From Doryteuthis pealeii (taxonomy: Eukaryota > Mollusca > Cephalopoda > Myopsida > Loliginidae), in the NCBI GenBank assembly GCA_023376005.1, contig CM042157.1, positions 87,158,866 to 87,222,865 on the forward strand: a DNA stretch of 64,000 bases. The letters run 5' to 3'. Position numbers and translations under genes: made by a program. Below the pieces are notes generated by a model. That model saw nothing but the letters and a program-made list of their open reading frames with translations. It made no database searches and was not told the DNA's origin. This document shows positions 42,336 through 55,803 of this stretch, one piece after another; the first letter of the stretch is position 1, and the number at the start of each line of letters is the position of its first letter.

Positions 42336-42544
42336 TATTGATATATTTCATAAGATGAATAAAGTAAACACTAACGTTTGAACACCGATCGTCAGTAAAC
42401 GAAAATTGCCAAACTTACGGATAGTTTAAATTGACGTTACCGTGCTGTTAGAGTAGAAGTACTTTCACACATGGCTTGGCCGGTACACTCTTGGTTCAAA
42501 ACGATTCTGTTATTGTTTCGCAAGACTGTGGTATTAGATATTTA

Positions 42545-42800
42545 CCATGTACCCACGTGTACGGGTTAGGCACAATGCCCTATTAATGTGGGACTACCAA
42601 CAAGCCGATACTCATGGTGGCGGTGCGTTGATCTCGTCGGCATTCCCCATCAAGGGGCGCTTCAGGACACTTGGCAATAAACCCAGATCCTGCCCCTTTA
42701 AATCAAGAGCGGTGTTACCTAGGGGATGCGCCCTGGGATCAACCGATGTTTAACTTATAAGGTCCAGTGCCGAAGCCACTAGACCCCCCGATCGAAACCA
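42545..42800 (-). mobile_element. tRNA-derived SINE, family 3
   Basis: Duplicate of 11,930-12,180. Its minus-strand head GGGGGGTCTAGTGGCTTCGG and GTTGATCCCAGGGCGC are the clearest A- and B-box-like pair of this family. Confidence 0.7.
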
Positions 42801-42835
42801 GAGTTAGATATATTGAACATAATTATCGATAAATA

Positions 42836-43533
42836 ATGGAGATTCGCTTCCGGTTTTGTCTGTAACAAAATTACGTCACTGCTTACGTCACATACCCAAA
42901 ATCGTCAATAACATAGAATAAATACACTCAAATTTGAACATGCAGCATTAGACAGTCCTTCATGTTTTTTAACAGAAGTTTTAATAAATACATGACTTTA
43001 TTATATATCTATATATAGTTTGTATGTATATTTGAGATATTTTTTGTATCTGTATCTGTTTTTTGGAAGTACATAATACCAGGTTTGGGCATTAGTGTGA
43101 AGCATTAAAGTGCTATATTATGAAAATTTGTTACCATAATATGTTGATCTAGGAATAATATAAGAAACTCGGTAGTTTTTTTTTTTAGTTTCTTTTATTT
43201 AGAACGTAGTGGTAATTTTCAGGATAGTGACATCCCTTCTTCAAGACCGTGAATAGTAGTAGTGATCTTCTGGCTGCTTGCTGCACTGTTTGAATGATGA
43301 GGAGGTGCTTGAGAATCAAAATCAACAACATATATATAGTTTGTTTTATTTTAATACATATTTAAAGTTTACTTTTCAAATTGTTTATTTTCTAATCCTT
43401 TAATGAATTTGATGATTTTACTTACTTAGGGTACAAACTCGCTGACATTGAATTTTTATTCCCACCTCTCAGGCAATATATTTCAAAAATCTATTTTTAC
43501 ATCGCCCGGAGGGTGTTTTTTATTTTGTACTAG
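42836..43533 (+). mobile_element. Non-autonomous Helitron, family II
   Basis: TCGATAAATAATGGAG after A at the start; CATCGCCCGGAGGGTGTTTT, ATTTTGTA, CTAG then T at the end. 698 bp, duplicate of 11,181-11,895. Confidence 0.75.
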
Positions 43534-43639
43534 TTTCATTAATTTTGTTTTATTTTATTTTATTTTTTGTTCGCGAGTGAAATTACCTCTCCCCACTCCT
43601 ATTCCACAACGAACCAGACAAGTAAGATAAATGGAAATG

Positions 43640-44280
43640 CGTGGTTCAAAGCTTGAGATTGATTCCAGTTAAACACTCATATTATTTGACATGCTTTCGT
43701 AGGAAACGGATTCACCGACCGCAGTTCAAATCCTAGACAAGGCTGTTTGCATTTCAATAAGCATTACTACCATTGGGAAAGGTATGAATCCATACTTCTT
43801 TTTCCAGCTATGGTAAACTTTTGAAAGGTCCAAATAATCAAGATAATATCAATCCTTTGCAAGTCCCCTCCAGCAAACGAAATGCAATTCCTTTCCAACC
43901 GAACACGCCATTCTCACTTCAAATAGCAGTCGTCAGATTTCACTTGCCGTCCAAACACTTTCTTCCTCAACTCGCCCTGTCAGCGACAGTCCGTCTTTAC
44001 TTCTGCTCGTTCGGATGCGCTTGTGGAAATTCGGATGTACTTTATTTGGTGTCTACTAACAATACTTCAGCTACGAGGAGGTAGCGAGTTCAAGTATCCG
44101 TAGCCGCTCGCCACAGGCCAAACATATCCTGACGCGCTTTGTTTGTGGGGCTGGGAATTCCGCTTGTTCATAGGGCTGCCTTTCAGTCTGGTCACAGTAA
44201 AATAGTAGGGAAGGCTAGGTTTCTTTAACCTTTGATAGGTAAGCAGTCTAGGAGAAGGTAAACTCTGAATTTGAAAGCTT
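43640..44280 (+). mobile_element. SINE family 1 split by an insertion, inverted copy
   Basis: Duplicate of 10,440-11,060: head part 43,690-43,815, insert of about 370 bp, tail part 44,200-44,275 (GTAAGCAGTCTAGGAGAAGG). Confidence 0.5.
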
Positions 44281-44525
44281 GAGATCAGTCGTTGATTGGG
44301 TTTGTGGCCTTCCTTTTGCACCAATTCTTTGCCAACGAACTGGCCAAAACAAGGCCTTCATCACTATAAGCAAAAACACTGTGGTGGGTTGTTCATTGGA
44401 TAACCCTCATGCGTCGAAATCGAGAAGAGAAGTCCATTGAGAGTGTTGAGATGCCTCCTTTCTTTTTAAAACATTTGCATTTTAGTTTATCTGGAGTTCA
44501 CATCTGAGGTCGAAGTTTCTATAGG

Positions 44526-44535
44526 NNNNNNNNNN
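44526..44535. other. Assembly gap (10 N)
   Basis: Ten N bases between arm A' and a noisy palindromic segment. Confidence 0.99.
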
Positions 44536-45480
44536 TGTGTATTTAGAGTACGTAAGGCGCTAATAGTCTATGTTGAGTTTTATGTTCTGGGGATGGACTA
44601 AGACTTTGGGCGTTTTTTTGATTTACATGCTAATTATATTTGGGAATGTATAAACCCATTAATGGTCCTTCCAGCTATGGGATAAACTGTATGGTAGCTA
44701 CAGAACTCTTTAAGAAATTACTTACTAAGCAACAGAACACCTGGGTAGTACCTTAATTTTGTGCTTAGCCTGTAGAGTGAATGTGGGAGAAAATTCAATT
44801 GTCAAGGTGTTTTGTATCCACTAAATGAAGTACAAATTCTTCAAATATATTTTTAAAAGAGAGTAAAAAAAGCGCAAAAGAAAAATGAAAATGAAAACTG
44901 AGCCCCGTCCCTCATTCACAAAATAAAATGTTGCAGTGACAGTATAATCAACACAAGACTATTTTGAATATTTTCCAACAATCAAATTTTCCCACAAAAT
45001 CGTAGGTATTTATTTATTTGTAACTGTTTTTTGTTAACTTTCTTGTTACATAAACTAAGATAAATAACAAAACAAAAAAAACGGACTGATGAGTATAAAA
45101 ACGGAGATTGTTTAAATTGCTTACTCCAATTTTTGTTTTTTTTACAGTAACAAGAAGTTAACAAAAAAGTTTACAAATAAATAAATTTACCTACGATTTT
45201 GTGGAAAATTGATTGTGGAAAATATTCAAAATAATTGTTTGATTATAATGCACGCAACATTTTATTTGAGAGGACGGGGCTCAGTTTTCATTTCAAATTT
45301 TTCTTTTTCTTTTTTTTTACTCCTTTAAATAATATGAGATTCTGTCCCTTATTTCAGATACCACAAAACCTCTGACCATATGGGAATTTTAACTATCCAC
45401 ACCCTCCATGAGGCACAATCATTGTCTTTCAAAAATAAGTTTACGACGCCGCGGAGGGTGTTTTCTGTTGCTAGTAAGTT
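44536..45480. repeat. Short palindrome centred near 45,090
   Basis: GTATAAACCCATTAATGGTCC, AACTGAGCCCCGTCCCTC and AAAATCGTAGGTATTTATTT on the left recur reversed on the right (AAATAAATTTACCTACGATTT, GAGGACGGGGCTCAGTTTTC). Both arms are versions of 26,980-27,430. It contains a Helitron II 3' end (CTAG at 45,471). It looks like a foldback read next to a gap. Confidence 0.75.
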
Positions 45481-48400
45481 TAATTTCTTAAGAGTCTGAG
45501 ACTAAATTGTGGCCATACACTATTTATCTCATAGCTGGAATGGTTACCATAATAATGGGTTATATACGATTACTCTCCTCATAAATATATTAGCTTAAAT
45601 GAAAATGAAACAGCCCTTGTCTCCATATTTGATCTTGATCCATTTCATATGACGATAAAAAGTACATGACTATAGCGCTACGTCTCTATAATACGTTACA
45701 AATAAGAATTTTTCGTTATAAGTAACCATTCTTTGACGTAGAGTTATATATTTAAATCAGTATCTATATGGTGACCCAACTCCTCGAGTGAGCAGTATTT
45801 GACACTGGGTCAATTTTTAAGCAGTGTTTAACAGTTTGAATCAGAGTTTCCTTTCTTTAGACTGGTTAGCTAGACTTAAAAAAGCCCAGTCTTTCCCAAC
45901 TATTTACCCAAGCATTGAAGGAGGGCTTAGTTGGATGTATGCCTTTTCCCCAGTGTATTAGCGCTATGGTGAAAAGCAAACAAGACTTAATCCAGGATGT
46001 TGAAATAGGGACGACGAGTCCATTTCGTATGATAAACCAAATTACAGAACGCGCCTCCAGCTATACGTACCTAGCGTTAATGATTACTGGATATCAAATC
46101 GATATCATTGGCAAGAATCTTTAGTCGATTTAAAGGCAAGATCGTTTGCAATAGATTTTCTCAATCAACAGATCGCGATAATTATTTTTGGTTTTTCGAC
46201 TAAGGAAGTAATTCCTAATTTCTAATAAGAAGCATATGAGTACGAGACACATAATCACTTTCCTCATCTGTGTCTCTTATATAGTCATTTAAAAATTAAT
46301 CATTATTGTCACTGTACATTGAAATGGTCTTGTCTATAAAGCACGTATTCCAATAACACTCTATTGTCTCTATTATGGAAATCGCTCCTGGAAGTATTAA
46401 TATTAATTTAAGTCTTAATAGAAAGGGTGGGAAATAATATGGGGCGCGATATTGATATTTCCGAATCAGAAGTTTCCCTTGCCTCTGTTATGGGGACGAT
46501 ATATATAGCACGGGTTCACCGTCTTCTCCACAAGCCAGTTAGTTCATTTTGGTCAACACTTCTTCGGTTTCGTCTAGGCAGCTCGCTGAGACAAATCCGA
46601 TCCAGAGTCTCGTTGTCGAAATAATTTTTAACAGTTTCAAATCGCAATTACCTCATTTTAGTATTGAATTTGTTTGCTGTGGAGCTAAAATCCACGTTTC
46701 TTTCTGGGTCGTTCGCAAAGCGCTTCGAGTCGTCGGTCGTCGTCGTCGACTGCTTCTGCTGCTGCTGACCCCCCCATGTCGTTCTCGATCTCTCACACCT
46801 TGTCATATATGGAGACAGCATTTACCCAAACATTTCCGGGCCATAGTCTGAACTTGCGTCCGATTCTAGTTCGTATCAAATCTGTAAAAATATCGTCTCG
46901 CATCAACTTTAAACCAAAGCCTTCTAAAAGTTAGGCCGGAAGAGCTACTTGGATTAGTGTCTGTAACGAATATTTGTGTCAAGCTGAAAATCTACTCGAG
47001 CCATCTGTGGTATTGTCGCTTCCAGTATCAGTATTGGTAGGTTTACAGAGAAAAGAATAGAAAGATGTTCTTTTCTAAGTAAGCGATAAATCTCTCTTAG
47101 CTAGCCTAGCTTCTATTTATCTATATACCTCACAACACAAACACACACACATACACACACACACGTGTGTGTGTGTGTGTGGTGTGTGTTTTGTGGTCAA
47201 TACAGTGAATAGAGCATATATCTAAGGATAGCGTAGACATTAAATCAAAGACCGTTGGTAATATATCCTCAAATATAACATATATATACGTGTGTGTGTT
47301 GGTGTGTGTGTGTGTGTGTGTGTTCAACTCTCGGCAGCAGCAAACAGAATGTCTTACGTGTTTTTCCTTTCTTCGTTGTCCCTTCACAAGGTCTATATAA
47401 TTCGTATATACCCGAAAATAAAGTAACAGGGGCTTAGTATCAATTTTCATATACCGAATGATGATAACACTAGCGATTTATTTGTCGGGACGTGTATTTC
47501 TTCCATTTCGAAAAAAAAAACACATTAAGTAGAAATTACGAAAATATACTAAATAAAGAGAAACTTACGAAAAATGATTCTACATTATTTAACATTAAAC
47601 ATGTTCCTTTAGTGTCAAATACGCATATAACGTAATACATTACCAGTACAATCAGATTTCGTGAGTACTGCCGGCATCCTTGGTTCTCAGATGTAGTAAA
47701 TAAAAGTATAAAAGCAAAAGCCAATAAAGTATCCCTGGATGTTATAGTATTTCTTTGTAAAGTCCTCCGTCCGTCACCAAAGTATGATCCCAATAGCAAT
47801 GAGCGAAGGCTAAGAATCATAGCTAGATATAAATATCACATAATCAGCAGGAGCAGCACTGCCGATGATTGACTATAATGGGTTGCCTCGCAGTGGTCAC
47901 TGTGGTATGTTCAACGACGAGTTCTATATATTTATAAGAGGTTGATCTAGCCGACAACGCTCACTATTTAACCTACAAAACAATTCCACAAAAGATCACC
48001 CCTTTCTGAGAATGTTTACGCTGCTACTCAATTTAGGGTATTTCGAAGAGGATCTGCTTATATCAAAATCATCCAAAGAAAAATCAAAGGAACTTAAGGT
48101 CTTATTTTGCAAGGTAGGTCTTCTTGTAATTTCGGGGAACACGGTATCTATCTATTTAATATAATAGTCTACATATAAGTAGCTGCTATTCCTAATAATA
48201 CTCGCTCATTGTAACTCACTCTTTGGCATTTCACTCGTATTATGAATGTATCTATTGTGAGGGGTAGGAGTCTCCATTCGGACGTAGTCGTTACCTAATG
48301 AAATCACAGTAAGTGATTCTGTAACTTCCAAGTCCGTCGCTACTTACGTTTGATTTACGGGTTTAAATAACTCCATAGAAAAGTATGTAACCATTCTCTA

Positions 48401-49559
48401 TGGTATTTTTTGTAATTTAATTTTAAAAGAGATCTTAATAAGCTTGGATGTAATTAAATGTTTATCCAAGTCTTGCCTATTATTTGTATCTGAGTACTAT
48501 TGATATATAATTGAGTCTCACGGCACAGATTACTTGTTAACAGATTTTATCTGCGCTGGTCGGACACGAAAAACTATGGCGTTTTCTACATTTCGCCACT
48601 TAAGAACAAACATATATACATCTCAATTCTGGGCTTGGTGATAACAACCTTTGTTCGGTGACCAGAAGTGTTCAGCCTAGAATTTGTTGATCATTTATCC
48701 AGACAAGAGGTTGATCTCTTAATTGACACGTTGGAACATTAGACAATTCTAAGGCTCGCAATGTTCTGGAACATTCAGACAACGATCTTTATAGACAGGT
48801 TGGCCTGATATAAGAAATGGGAGTTGGCTTACGGGAATTTGCTGTGGCAGCTGGCTTGCGCAGTTTCTTGCAGAAAGAGGAGTTACCTCTTAGGTTTTTG
48901 AACGAGTATAGCCAGTCTGGAGGGTCGTGAATTAGGATGTGGACGGTGTCGCTTGGTGTGTGAAGCGTCATAATATTAGAATAAATATTTTACACCTGGA
49001 CGAAGTTAAAAACTACATACCTATTCATATGAAGCACTGACCTCACTCTCTGTCTCTGTCTCTGTCTCTCTCTAAGAACAATACCAAGAAGAATTTAAAT
49101 AAACAAGTTCATTTGAAAAATGCAAACGAAAAGTTTGTTATCAACTTTTATTTATCTACTCTCCGCAAAGAAAATTACTACTGAGATTGTTTTATTGGCT
49201 TTCATTATCATAAACCAGCAAAGTAAGCAGATACTCCGATACTAAGGAGAGTGTATAGGTTGTAACTGTGCAAACACTATTGCAAAGTACTAATACTTCC
49301 AAGACTCGATATCCTGGGGACCTACACTAAACGCAAAGCAAAGAGCGAAGTTGATTTTATGAGTGAAGCTTTGCTGACGCTGACGACATAATACTGTTGT
49401 AAACGAAAGACCCCAGAGGTTTACCTGTGTGTTGGTTGAAAGCGGTTCTATAGTCTGTTATAAACGACACTTGTCGTTTCCATAACGTTATTATATTAAT
49501 ATGTTGGCACCCACGGAGGTCGCTGTAACAGCCCTGCCTACGTAACAACTACTATCTCT

Positions 49560-50240
49560 GATCATCGACCGTTTTTAATGAGTTACAGGTTCTCGAATGA
49601 AGTGTGAGTTATATGAAACATCCGTTTCACTATAAAGATGTCGACTCTAATGTAGTGTCGATTCTATGAATTACCTTTCTATGTAAGTGTCGAAATTCTA
49701 TGAAAGCCCTCCGTTTCGACATAAACGTACCAGTCTTTATCTATAAAATGTCGATTCTATGAGTAGTCTGAGTAATCCAATTATTTACAACCGTTCTATG
49801 CAGTCAGTAGTCGTATTCTTATTGAAGAGTTCCATTTGCCATAACGGGAATAGTCCTAAGTTGTCCCATCATAAAGTGTCGATTTCTTGAAATGTAACCG
49901 TTCTATACACGTTATGCTGTTGTGATTCTATGAAGTTCCTGTTTCCATAACGTACCGTTTCTGATAAACTAAGTCGATTCTATGAAGAGATGAATCTAAT
50001 ATGAATCTAGACCGGTTTCTAATGTAGTGTCGATTCTATGAAGTTCCGTTTCCTAATCGGTACCGTTTCTATAAAGTAATGTCGATTCTATGAATGACCG
50101 TTTGTAGTGTAGTGTCGATTTATTAAAAGTTCTGTTTTACTAGTACACGTACCGTTTTCTATAAAATCTATCATAATCTATAAAGTGTCGTTTCTATGAA
50201 GTGTCGGTATTCCTATGAAGAGTCACGTTTCTAAAACGTG
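49560..50240. repeat. Minisatellite, noisy third copy
   Basis: Same TCGATTCTATGAA-type units as at 17,060 and 22,865, about 15% longer than the clean copy with irregular insertions. Confidence 0.75.
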
Positions 50241-51844
50241 ATTAAACTCTACGTACGGAACTATGCTAACTGAAATATCATATTAGAGCCTCTATTATAA
50301 AGACAAGATAGAAATTTAAACATGGCAGAAAAGTAAATAAGAAAAAATCATATGTGTTGGGCCTATTATCTTGAAATTATTAATATCTTCTATTTAGTTG
50401 TTGTTGTGATAGCGTGTGATTAAGGAGGTAACTTACCAACATACAAGTTTTACTGTATGGGTGCTCATTGCACAATAGAATTATGCATGGTTCAAGTAGC
50501 AGTATGCAGCATCCCATGTGTAGCGTATTCAATGTCATGACAGTTACATGTATATGTGTGAACTTCACTTATGATTCATTCTACTTACTCCAGCATGTCT
50601 GTGTTATTCGTCTCGTCGATACTATCTTTTGATCAGATCGGCGAGGTCTTCGGACTGGGTCGTTATCTTCCTCACATTACTGGTATTTTTGTGTTACTAT
50701 AATCGCAAGGAACAACACAAGAGGCATAATAGTCTTTGGTAACATACTTTTTCTTTATATCCCTGATATCTTAAACCTAGCAACGCGCGTTTGTGTTAGA
50801 GGGAGCTAACAGAGACGGCAAAGCAACGTCACCTCGCCCTAACAAGTTGACTCAAACGCTTCCAAAATCTCCAATTTCTAACTTTATTCCCAGCGTTGGT
50901 TTTGATAATGATTGGTACTCCGTAAGTCTCATGTAAGAATGCCGCATTGTCCAGATGAAACAAAACTTCATCATTAAGATGTATTTTCCTGGGTTGACTG
51001 TTATATTTCAAACCACTCCTAATACCTTCATGGCTAATGCCTGCCTCCCTATGAACAGAGTACAAAATAACGCATTGGATCTTGCTAGAGAGGCGAACCT
51101 GGGAACGTAAAGGTGAGTGCTTATAACCAATCACAGTGAGAACACACCTGTAAAGACCATCTCCGCACGCTGAAAAAGAGTGGGGAGGGGGTCAGAGATT
51201 ATTAGACAAGAGAAATTGGAGACCAAACCTAGACGACACGACTGTTAGAAGATCAACTAAAGATAATTAAATTATTAAGACTAGTTGGCCATAGAAACTA
51301 GGCCCAACCAGATGAGATTGTCAGTGGCCTAGTTTTCTAAAAAAATACCCTTAGACAATTCTTTTGAGGACAGTTCGATTTCTTTAGAGTATGTCTTTTA
51401 TTGAAATGGTGAGTTGTGGATTTAAAATATGATATTGGGCACTCCCAAAACTCCCTAAAAAGTAATTCAATCGATTATATTACAATAAATAAATGGGGTA
51501 CATAATTAGTAATGTGTGGTGTACCTGAAGGTGTAAAAAAACGAAAAAACTGGATGTATAATTAAACACGAAAGTTAATTTCATACTGACCAAAACTGAC
51601 GGTGGAAGAGAATATAAACACTGAACCAAATACACTCAAACTTGAGTAGATAATCATAAATAAATATAAAAGGTGCATATAGATAATCATAAATAGCTAC
51701 CTTTACGAAATATATAGTCTATCGCATGATATAATAGTCAATGTTTATACAATATCTATACATGAATTGTAATACATACACGCCCTATGGTGCAAAATTA
51801 TTGAAACACAAATGAATAATTCCAATTTATATATTTATTATTAC

Positions 51845-52436
51845 CTAGCAAATATTAGCACACCTCCGGGTGCAAGTATTTAAGTTTTGATATAATAAAT
51901 ATTATTAAATTAAAGGCTAAATAAGAATCAGATAAAAAAGATTGAACAGAGAGGAGGTATAATAAAAAATAGAAACAACTGAAACTTCATCTTTCATACT
52001 CCTCTTTCATTGTATTTTTCCTAATTAATATTTAGTTAAAATAGGAAGTAAGAGATAAATACAGTTATTTCTTCTTGTAATGATTTCATTTTAAGATTTA
52101 TAGAGATTTTGCTTTATATTCTTTAAATAAAACCAAAACAGTTAAAATCAATAATCCAGCACATATTTATAAAATACAAATTTTTAATATCAATATGCAA
52201 ATTAGCCTTCGTTCACACTGTAAACCACTATTTTGTTTGTATATATAAATAAATTGATGTTATGTAGTAAGTAGAATGTAACAGTATTAATAATGTAAAA
52301 TCTTTTTTATTAATATGAGTTTAAAAATATAAAAATCATGGAAACATTGGAACGTAAATAACTAAGGAATAGTGATATGAGTAGTAATTAGTTTCGGTTA
52401 CTGACAGAAAAGCACACAATCTCCATTATAATAAGA
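51845..52436 (-). mobile_element. Helitron family I, noisy copy
   Basis: CTAG at 51,845 and reversed TCTTATTATAATGGAG at 52,436; the hairpin is damaged (CACACCTCCGGGTGC). Confidence 0.65.
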
Positions 52437-53089
52437 CCTATTGAAATGAATAATAGGCCAGACTATTTTTCCAGAGTTGTCAATTATGTCATAGTCATTG
52501 TGGATTAGAGAAATTAATGTATTTAGTATAAAGGCATTTATTTTTGTATAACAAATATATATTGAAGATTTATCAGACCAGAGCAGAATTTAGGAGTCAC
52601 ACAGTCTTCATTGAGAAAAAAAGAAAGCAAAAAAAATGTGTTACTACTAGTGTGGAAAAAATCATGCATCAAGCGTAAATACATAAATACTAGCATTCCC
52701 TTAAAATTGGTGAATGTCCATCATTTTTCACACCTTCTTCTTCGTACCTATATTATTGTGAAAGCGTCCTAAAACCAATACGAATTTCTTAAGATGAGAT
52801 AGATTGTGAGATAATATATAAGAAAATACGTTTATTTGCCGTGATGTGACGATTGAGACAATATGATGTTATAATGGATAATAAATATCTGATTCTAAAT
52901 GCGAAAATATGGCTATTAGACTGTTTTAAAAAATTATGAAATTCCACGAATTTTCTTGGACGTTCAGAAAAAATCTGTGAGCTGGAAATTTAATTTCTGT
53001 TTCTGTCAGAAATAGAATTCGCAAAAAACATATTTTAATAACCGAAATAAAGATTGTAGGTCCTCCCACTTTCCTTTCGATTTTATGCT

Positions 53090-53625
53090 CTCTTGGATCT
53101 CTCCAACACTCGTCATACACTCTCTTTAAATGTACTATCGTCTCCTGACGCTTTTCTCTCTATTCATCTCTCTCTCTCTCTCATAATCTCTCTCTCTCTG
53201 GTTATGCTGCCGCTGCCTGCTCTTCCTTCTTGTGTTCTTGTTCTTGTTCTTGTTCTGTTCCTTGTTCTTGACTGTTTTTCTTAACAGAAATAATCGATAA
53301 AGATTTGGCTTCTTACTTCATTTCCTTTCTGCTCTTTAACCTCTTCTCTCGTCTCTCTCTTCTCTCTCTCGCTCTCTGTGTGTTCGTCGCTCGTCTGTGT
53401 TCTTGTCTCGTCTCGTTGGTTGTTGGTTCCTGTCTCGTAATCTATCTATTCTATTCTTTTATTCCTTATACTGTTGCCTGTCGTCTTCTTCCTGTCTTGC
53501 TTATAACAATTGAAAGTTCACATCTCTGGATTTTTGCTCGTTCTTCCTCCGCTCTCTCAGTTTCTCGTGCACTTCGGGAGATCTATCTATCCTCTCCTAA
53601 CTATACTTACCTAGAATTTGTTTCT

Positions 53626-53662
<37 letters not shown>

Positions 53663-53810
53663 AGTCTAGTATTGCCTGTCTCTTCCTTCTCTTCTCTTTT
53701 CCTCTCTATTGGCTGTTATTCTTCTCTCTGTTATTCTTCTTCTCTGTTCTTCTACTTCTCTCTCTCCTCTCTCTCTCTCTGCGGTATTCAAAAATGACGC
53801 GAATGATTAA
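53090..53810. repeat. CT-rich (TCTC, TTCTTG) tracts
   Basis: Polypyrimidine runs including CTTGTTCTTGTTCTTG and long CTCTCTCT blocks. The 119-codon frame at 53,305-53,664 is Leu/Ser-rich because of the repeat. Confidence 0.8.
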
Positions 53811-54960
53811 TTTTAAAACAAGCAAAATACGCACCTTTTGGGCCAAAAGTATGTTAAATGCTTTAATTTAGAAAAATATTATACAATCCTTTTACTCTAA
53901 AAACAAGATTAAATGAATTAAATAAGAACAAATATATAAAAAAAGGTTACATCTATTTTACACTCGATTTCTATATAAAATATTGCATAGGATTACTTTA
54001 TGTTAGACGAATCAAAACAATAATTTAGTAATCTAATATCATTAGAAATCAATCACATACGTCGTCTCTCTCCTTCTCCTTCCTCTCACAAATAATTATT
54101 TATTAAACTCGTTTTTGTTAAACCCATATGCGAAATTTAAATCTATACCATATTACTAATGTAAACCTTTCTATTTCTTAAGGGTTTATTACAACATATT
54201 GGAGGATTTTAAACACGCATCTAATTCCATGTGTTGTGATTAAGACAAATCTAATGCTAAGACTACAAGACGATCATGGTTGGTAATCCTGCAACAATTA
54301 GCTTACAATAAATGAGTAGTCAGCCCTCCCCTCTTTGCTTAGTTTCAACTTGGTCGACGCAATTTTCCATTCCCCATCTTCCGTAAACTCTACCTGAAAA
54401 TACGAATTTGTTTGAATCAATACAACTTGCGTGTTTTCAAACACGAAATAATCACCCTCAAAATGTTCTTAATTGTGCTATGCGCATTATTTGGGTGAAC
54501 GTAATTGTTTATAAGAAGCATATTAATGATATTTTCTGTGTTACCAAAACCGCGCATTTGTATTGATTCGAACAAAATTGTTATTTTCCAGTGGTAGATT
54601 TACGGTGGAAATTAAAATGGCCGATCTCCAAAACATAACGGCACCCTACCAGTGAACAAACAAGGGGAAGATTACTCTCATTCTATGTATGCTAAGTGTT
54701 CAGATTACCTCTCGGTTAATAGATAAAGAATGCTAATCTTTATTTCATTGAGAAAATAGCGTAAATAACAAGGGAATTATGACGTTGGTGGCGACGTAGT
54801 TTTTGGGTTAAGAACGTCATAATCTCCATTATACATAAAGAATTACAGGAATAAAAATTATTATTGGTTTTAATCAATTTTCTTTAAATTTTTATTTTCA
54901 AAGTCCATTCAATTTATTTACAAAATTCTACCCGCTCCCCTTTTAACTTTTTTGAGAATA
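53811..54960. other. AT-rich, no gene seen
   Basis: Near 54,780-54,835 the string GACGTAGTTTTTGGGTTAAG with AATCTCCATTATA resembles the reversed 5' end of a Helitron II, but no 3' end is found. Confidence 0.4.
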
Positions 54961-54969
54961 TATTTTCTT

Positions 54970-55400
54970 TAATGCAGGTCGTACTCAGCCAAAACAGGAT
55001 ATCCATGACTTTCTCTCCGCCAAACGTCCCTATCAACCATCGCAATCTGGCAGTCCTCCGCGCAGCAATTCCACGAATCCGCACAGCAGCTGGTCGATGC
55101 AAGTTTTTGGCTGATTCGCCTACATCTGCAAGTGTCCGCGTGTGAGGTGCCCATCAGAAGAACGTCACTTTATGAGTTCACCCTTGATTTCCAAGCAATA
55201 TCTCAGTCCATGTCTTGTTCTCGTTTCCTTAACTCCTCTGATCGGTTTTGTGAGATAAGGACATCAATTGGCTGTATCAGCTGCTTTCTTGTGCGGGTGC
55301 TTGTTTCTACAGATTTGTTAACTCTGCTACACGCAGTCCATCTTTCTCGTTGTAACTCCATTCAACCCCTCCCCTTGTTCTCCCTGAAGCACTTAGCACG
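54970..55400 (-). pseudogene. LINE 3'-end relic
   Basis: Reverse-strand pieces match the LINE tail: a CAGGATATCCATGAC end with CGTCCCTATCA (cf. DREGWRKIVMD), TTTGGCTGATTCGCC, TGAGTTCACCCTTGATTTCC (cf. KDELI) and CAGCTGCTTTCTTGTG. About 430 bp, with no readable frame beyond 20 residues. Confidence 0.5.
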
Positions 55401-55803
55401 GGAATTTTGGAAACTATTGGATGGAATTACTAACGGAATTTGATGTATAAGATATTTCGTATTCCTATTGTACTTGCAGGACCTGTGAATATACCACAGT
55501 AATAATAATTAAGTAAACATATCAACGTTCTAATATAGAACTCTTGAAAAAATCCAATATTGTACAAAAGTAGCAAATAATCTTGATTTAACTCTCTCCT
55601 CATTCTGTTTTTTTTCCTTCTACTATCTCCTTTTTTTCATTCCTTTGCTTAGATAATGAAACGAAGTCTACTGCTATTTTACCTAGCTTCCTGCCTGACC
55701 TGGCACTCCCTCCTTCTCCTGTTTCTGGTCTCTTATTTATTACTTACTTATTATATATATAATTAACTAATATATTAGATAATAATGTATGATTTTGGAT
55801 TAC
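55401..55803. other. No gene seen
   Basis: AT-rich, with (TA)n and ATATATTAG near 55,752-55,780 on the 3' side of the next ribozyme. Confidence 0.45.

Larger units (their letters stand above)
39265..44525 (-). repeat. Arm A' of the 5.2-kb inverted duplication
   Basis: Reverse copy of 10,208-15,414 with all embedded elements. Left edge CACTTCCGCCACAAAAATCTC matches the reverse of the sequence just before the first N gap. The right edge stops at the second N gap. Confidence 0.85.
45090..53040 (-). repeat. Noisy inverted copy of 20,270-27,430
   Basis: It carries, in reverse order, the Helitron II end, SINE 1 (45,770-46,060), the CpG patch (46,560-46,900) and microsatellites. Next come the MITE (47,410-48,150), LTR-like repeat (49,120-49,560), minisatellite (49,560-50,240), LINE relic (about 50,550-50,800) and Helitron I (51,845-52,436). 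It is about 7.95 kb against 7.16 kb in the other copy. The extra length is spread as scattered one-base insertions, which is typical of uncorrected single-molecule reads. Nothing in it should be annotated as an independent locus. Confidence 0.8.

Noticed and set aside
45915..46851. Open frames of 65-100 codons
   Set aside because: They sit in the insertion-rich duplicate, where frames are unreliable, and overlap SINE and triplet-repeat sequence.
50829..51134. 101-codon minus-strand frame
   Set aside because: Lies in the noisy duplicate; the cleaner copies at 18.2 and 22.2 kb have no matching frame.
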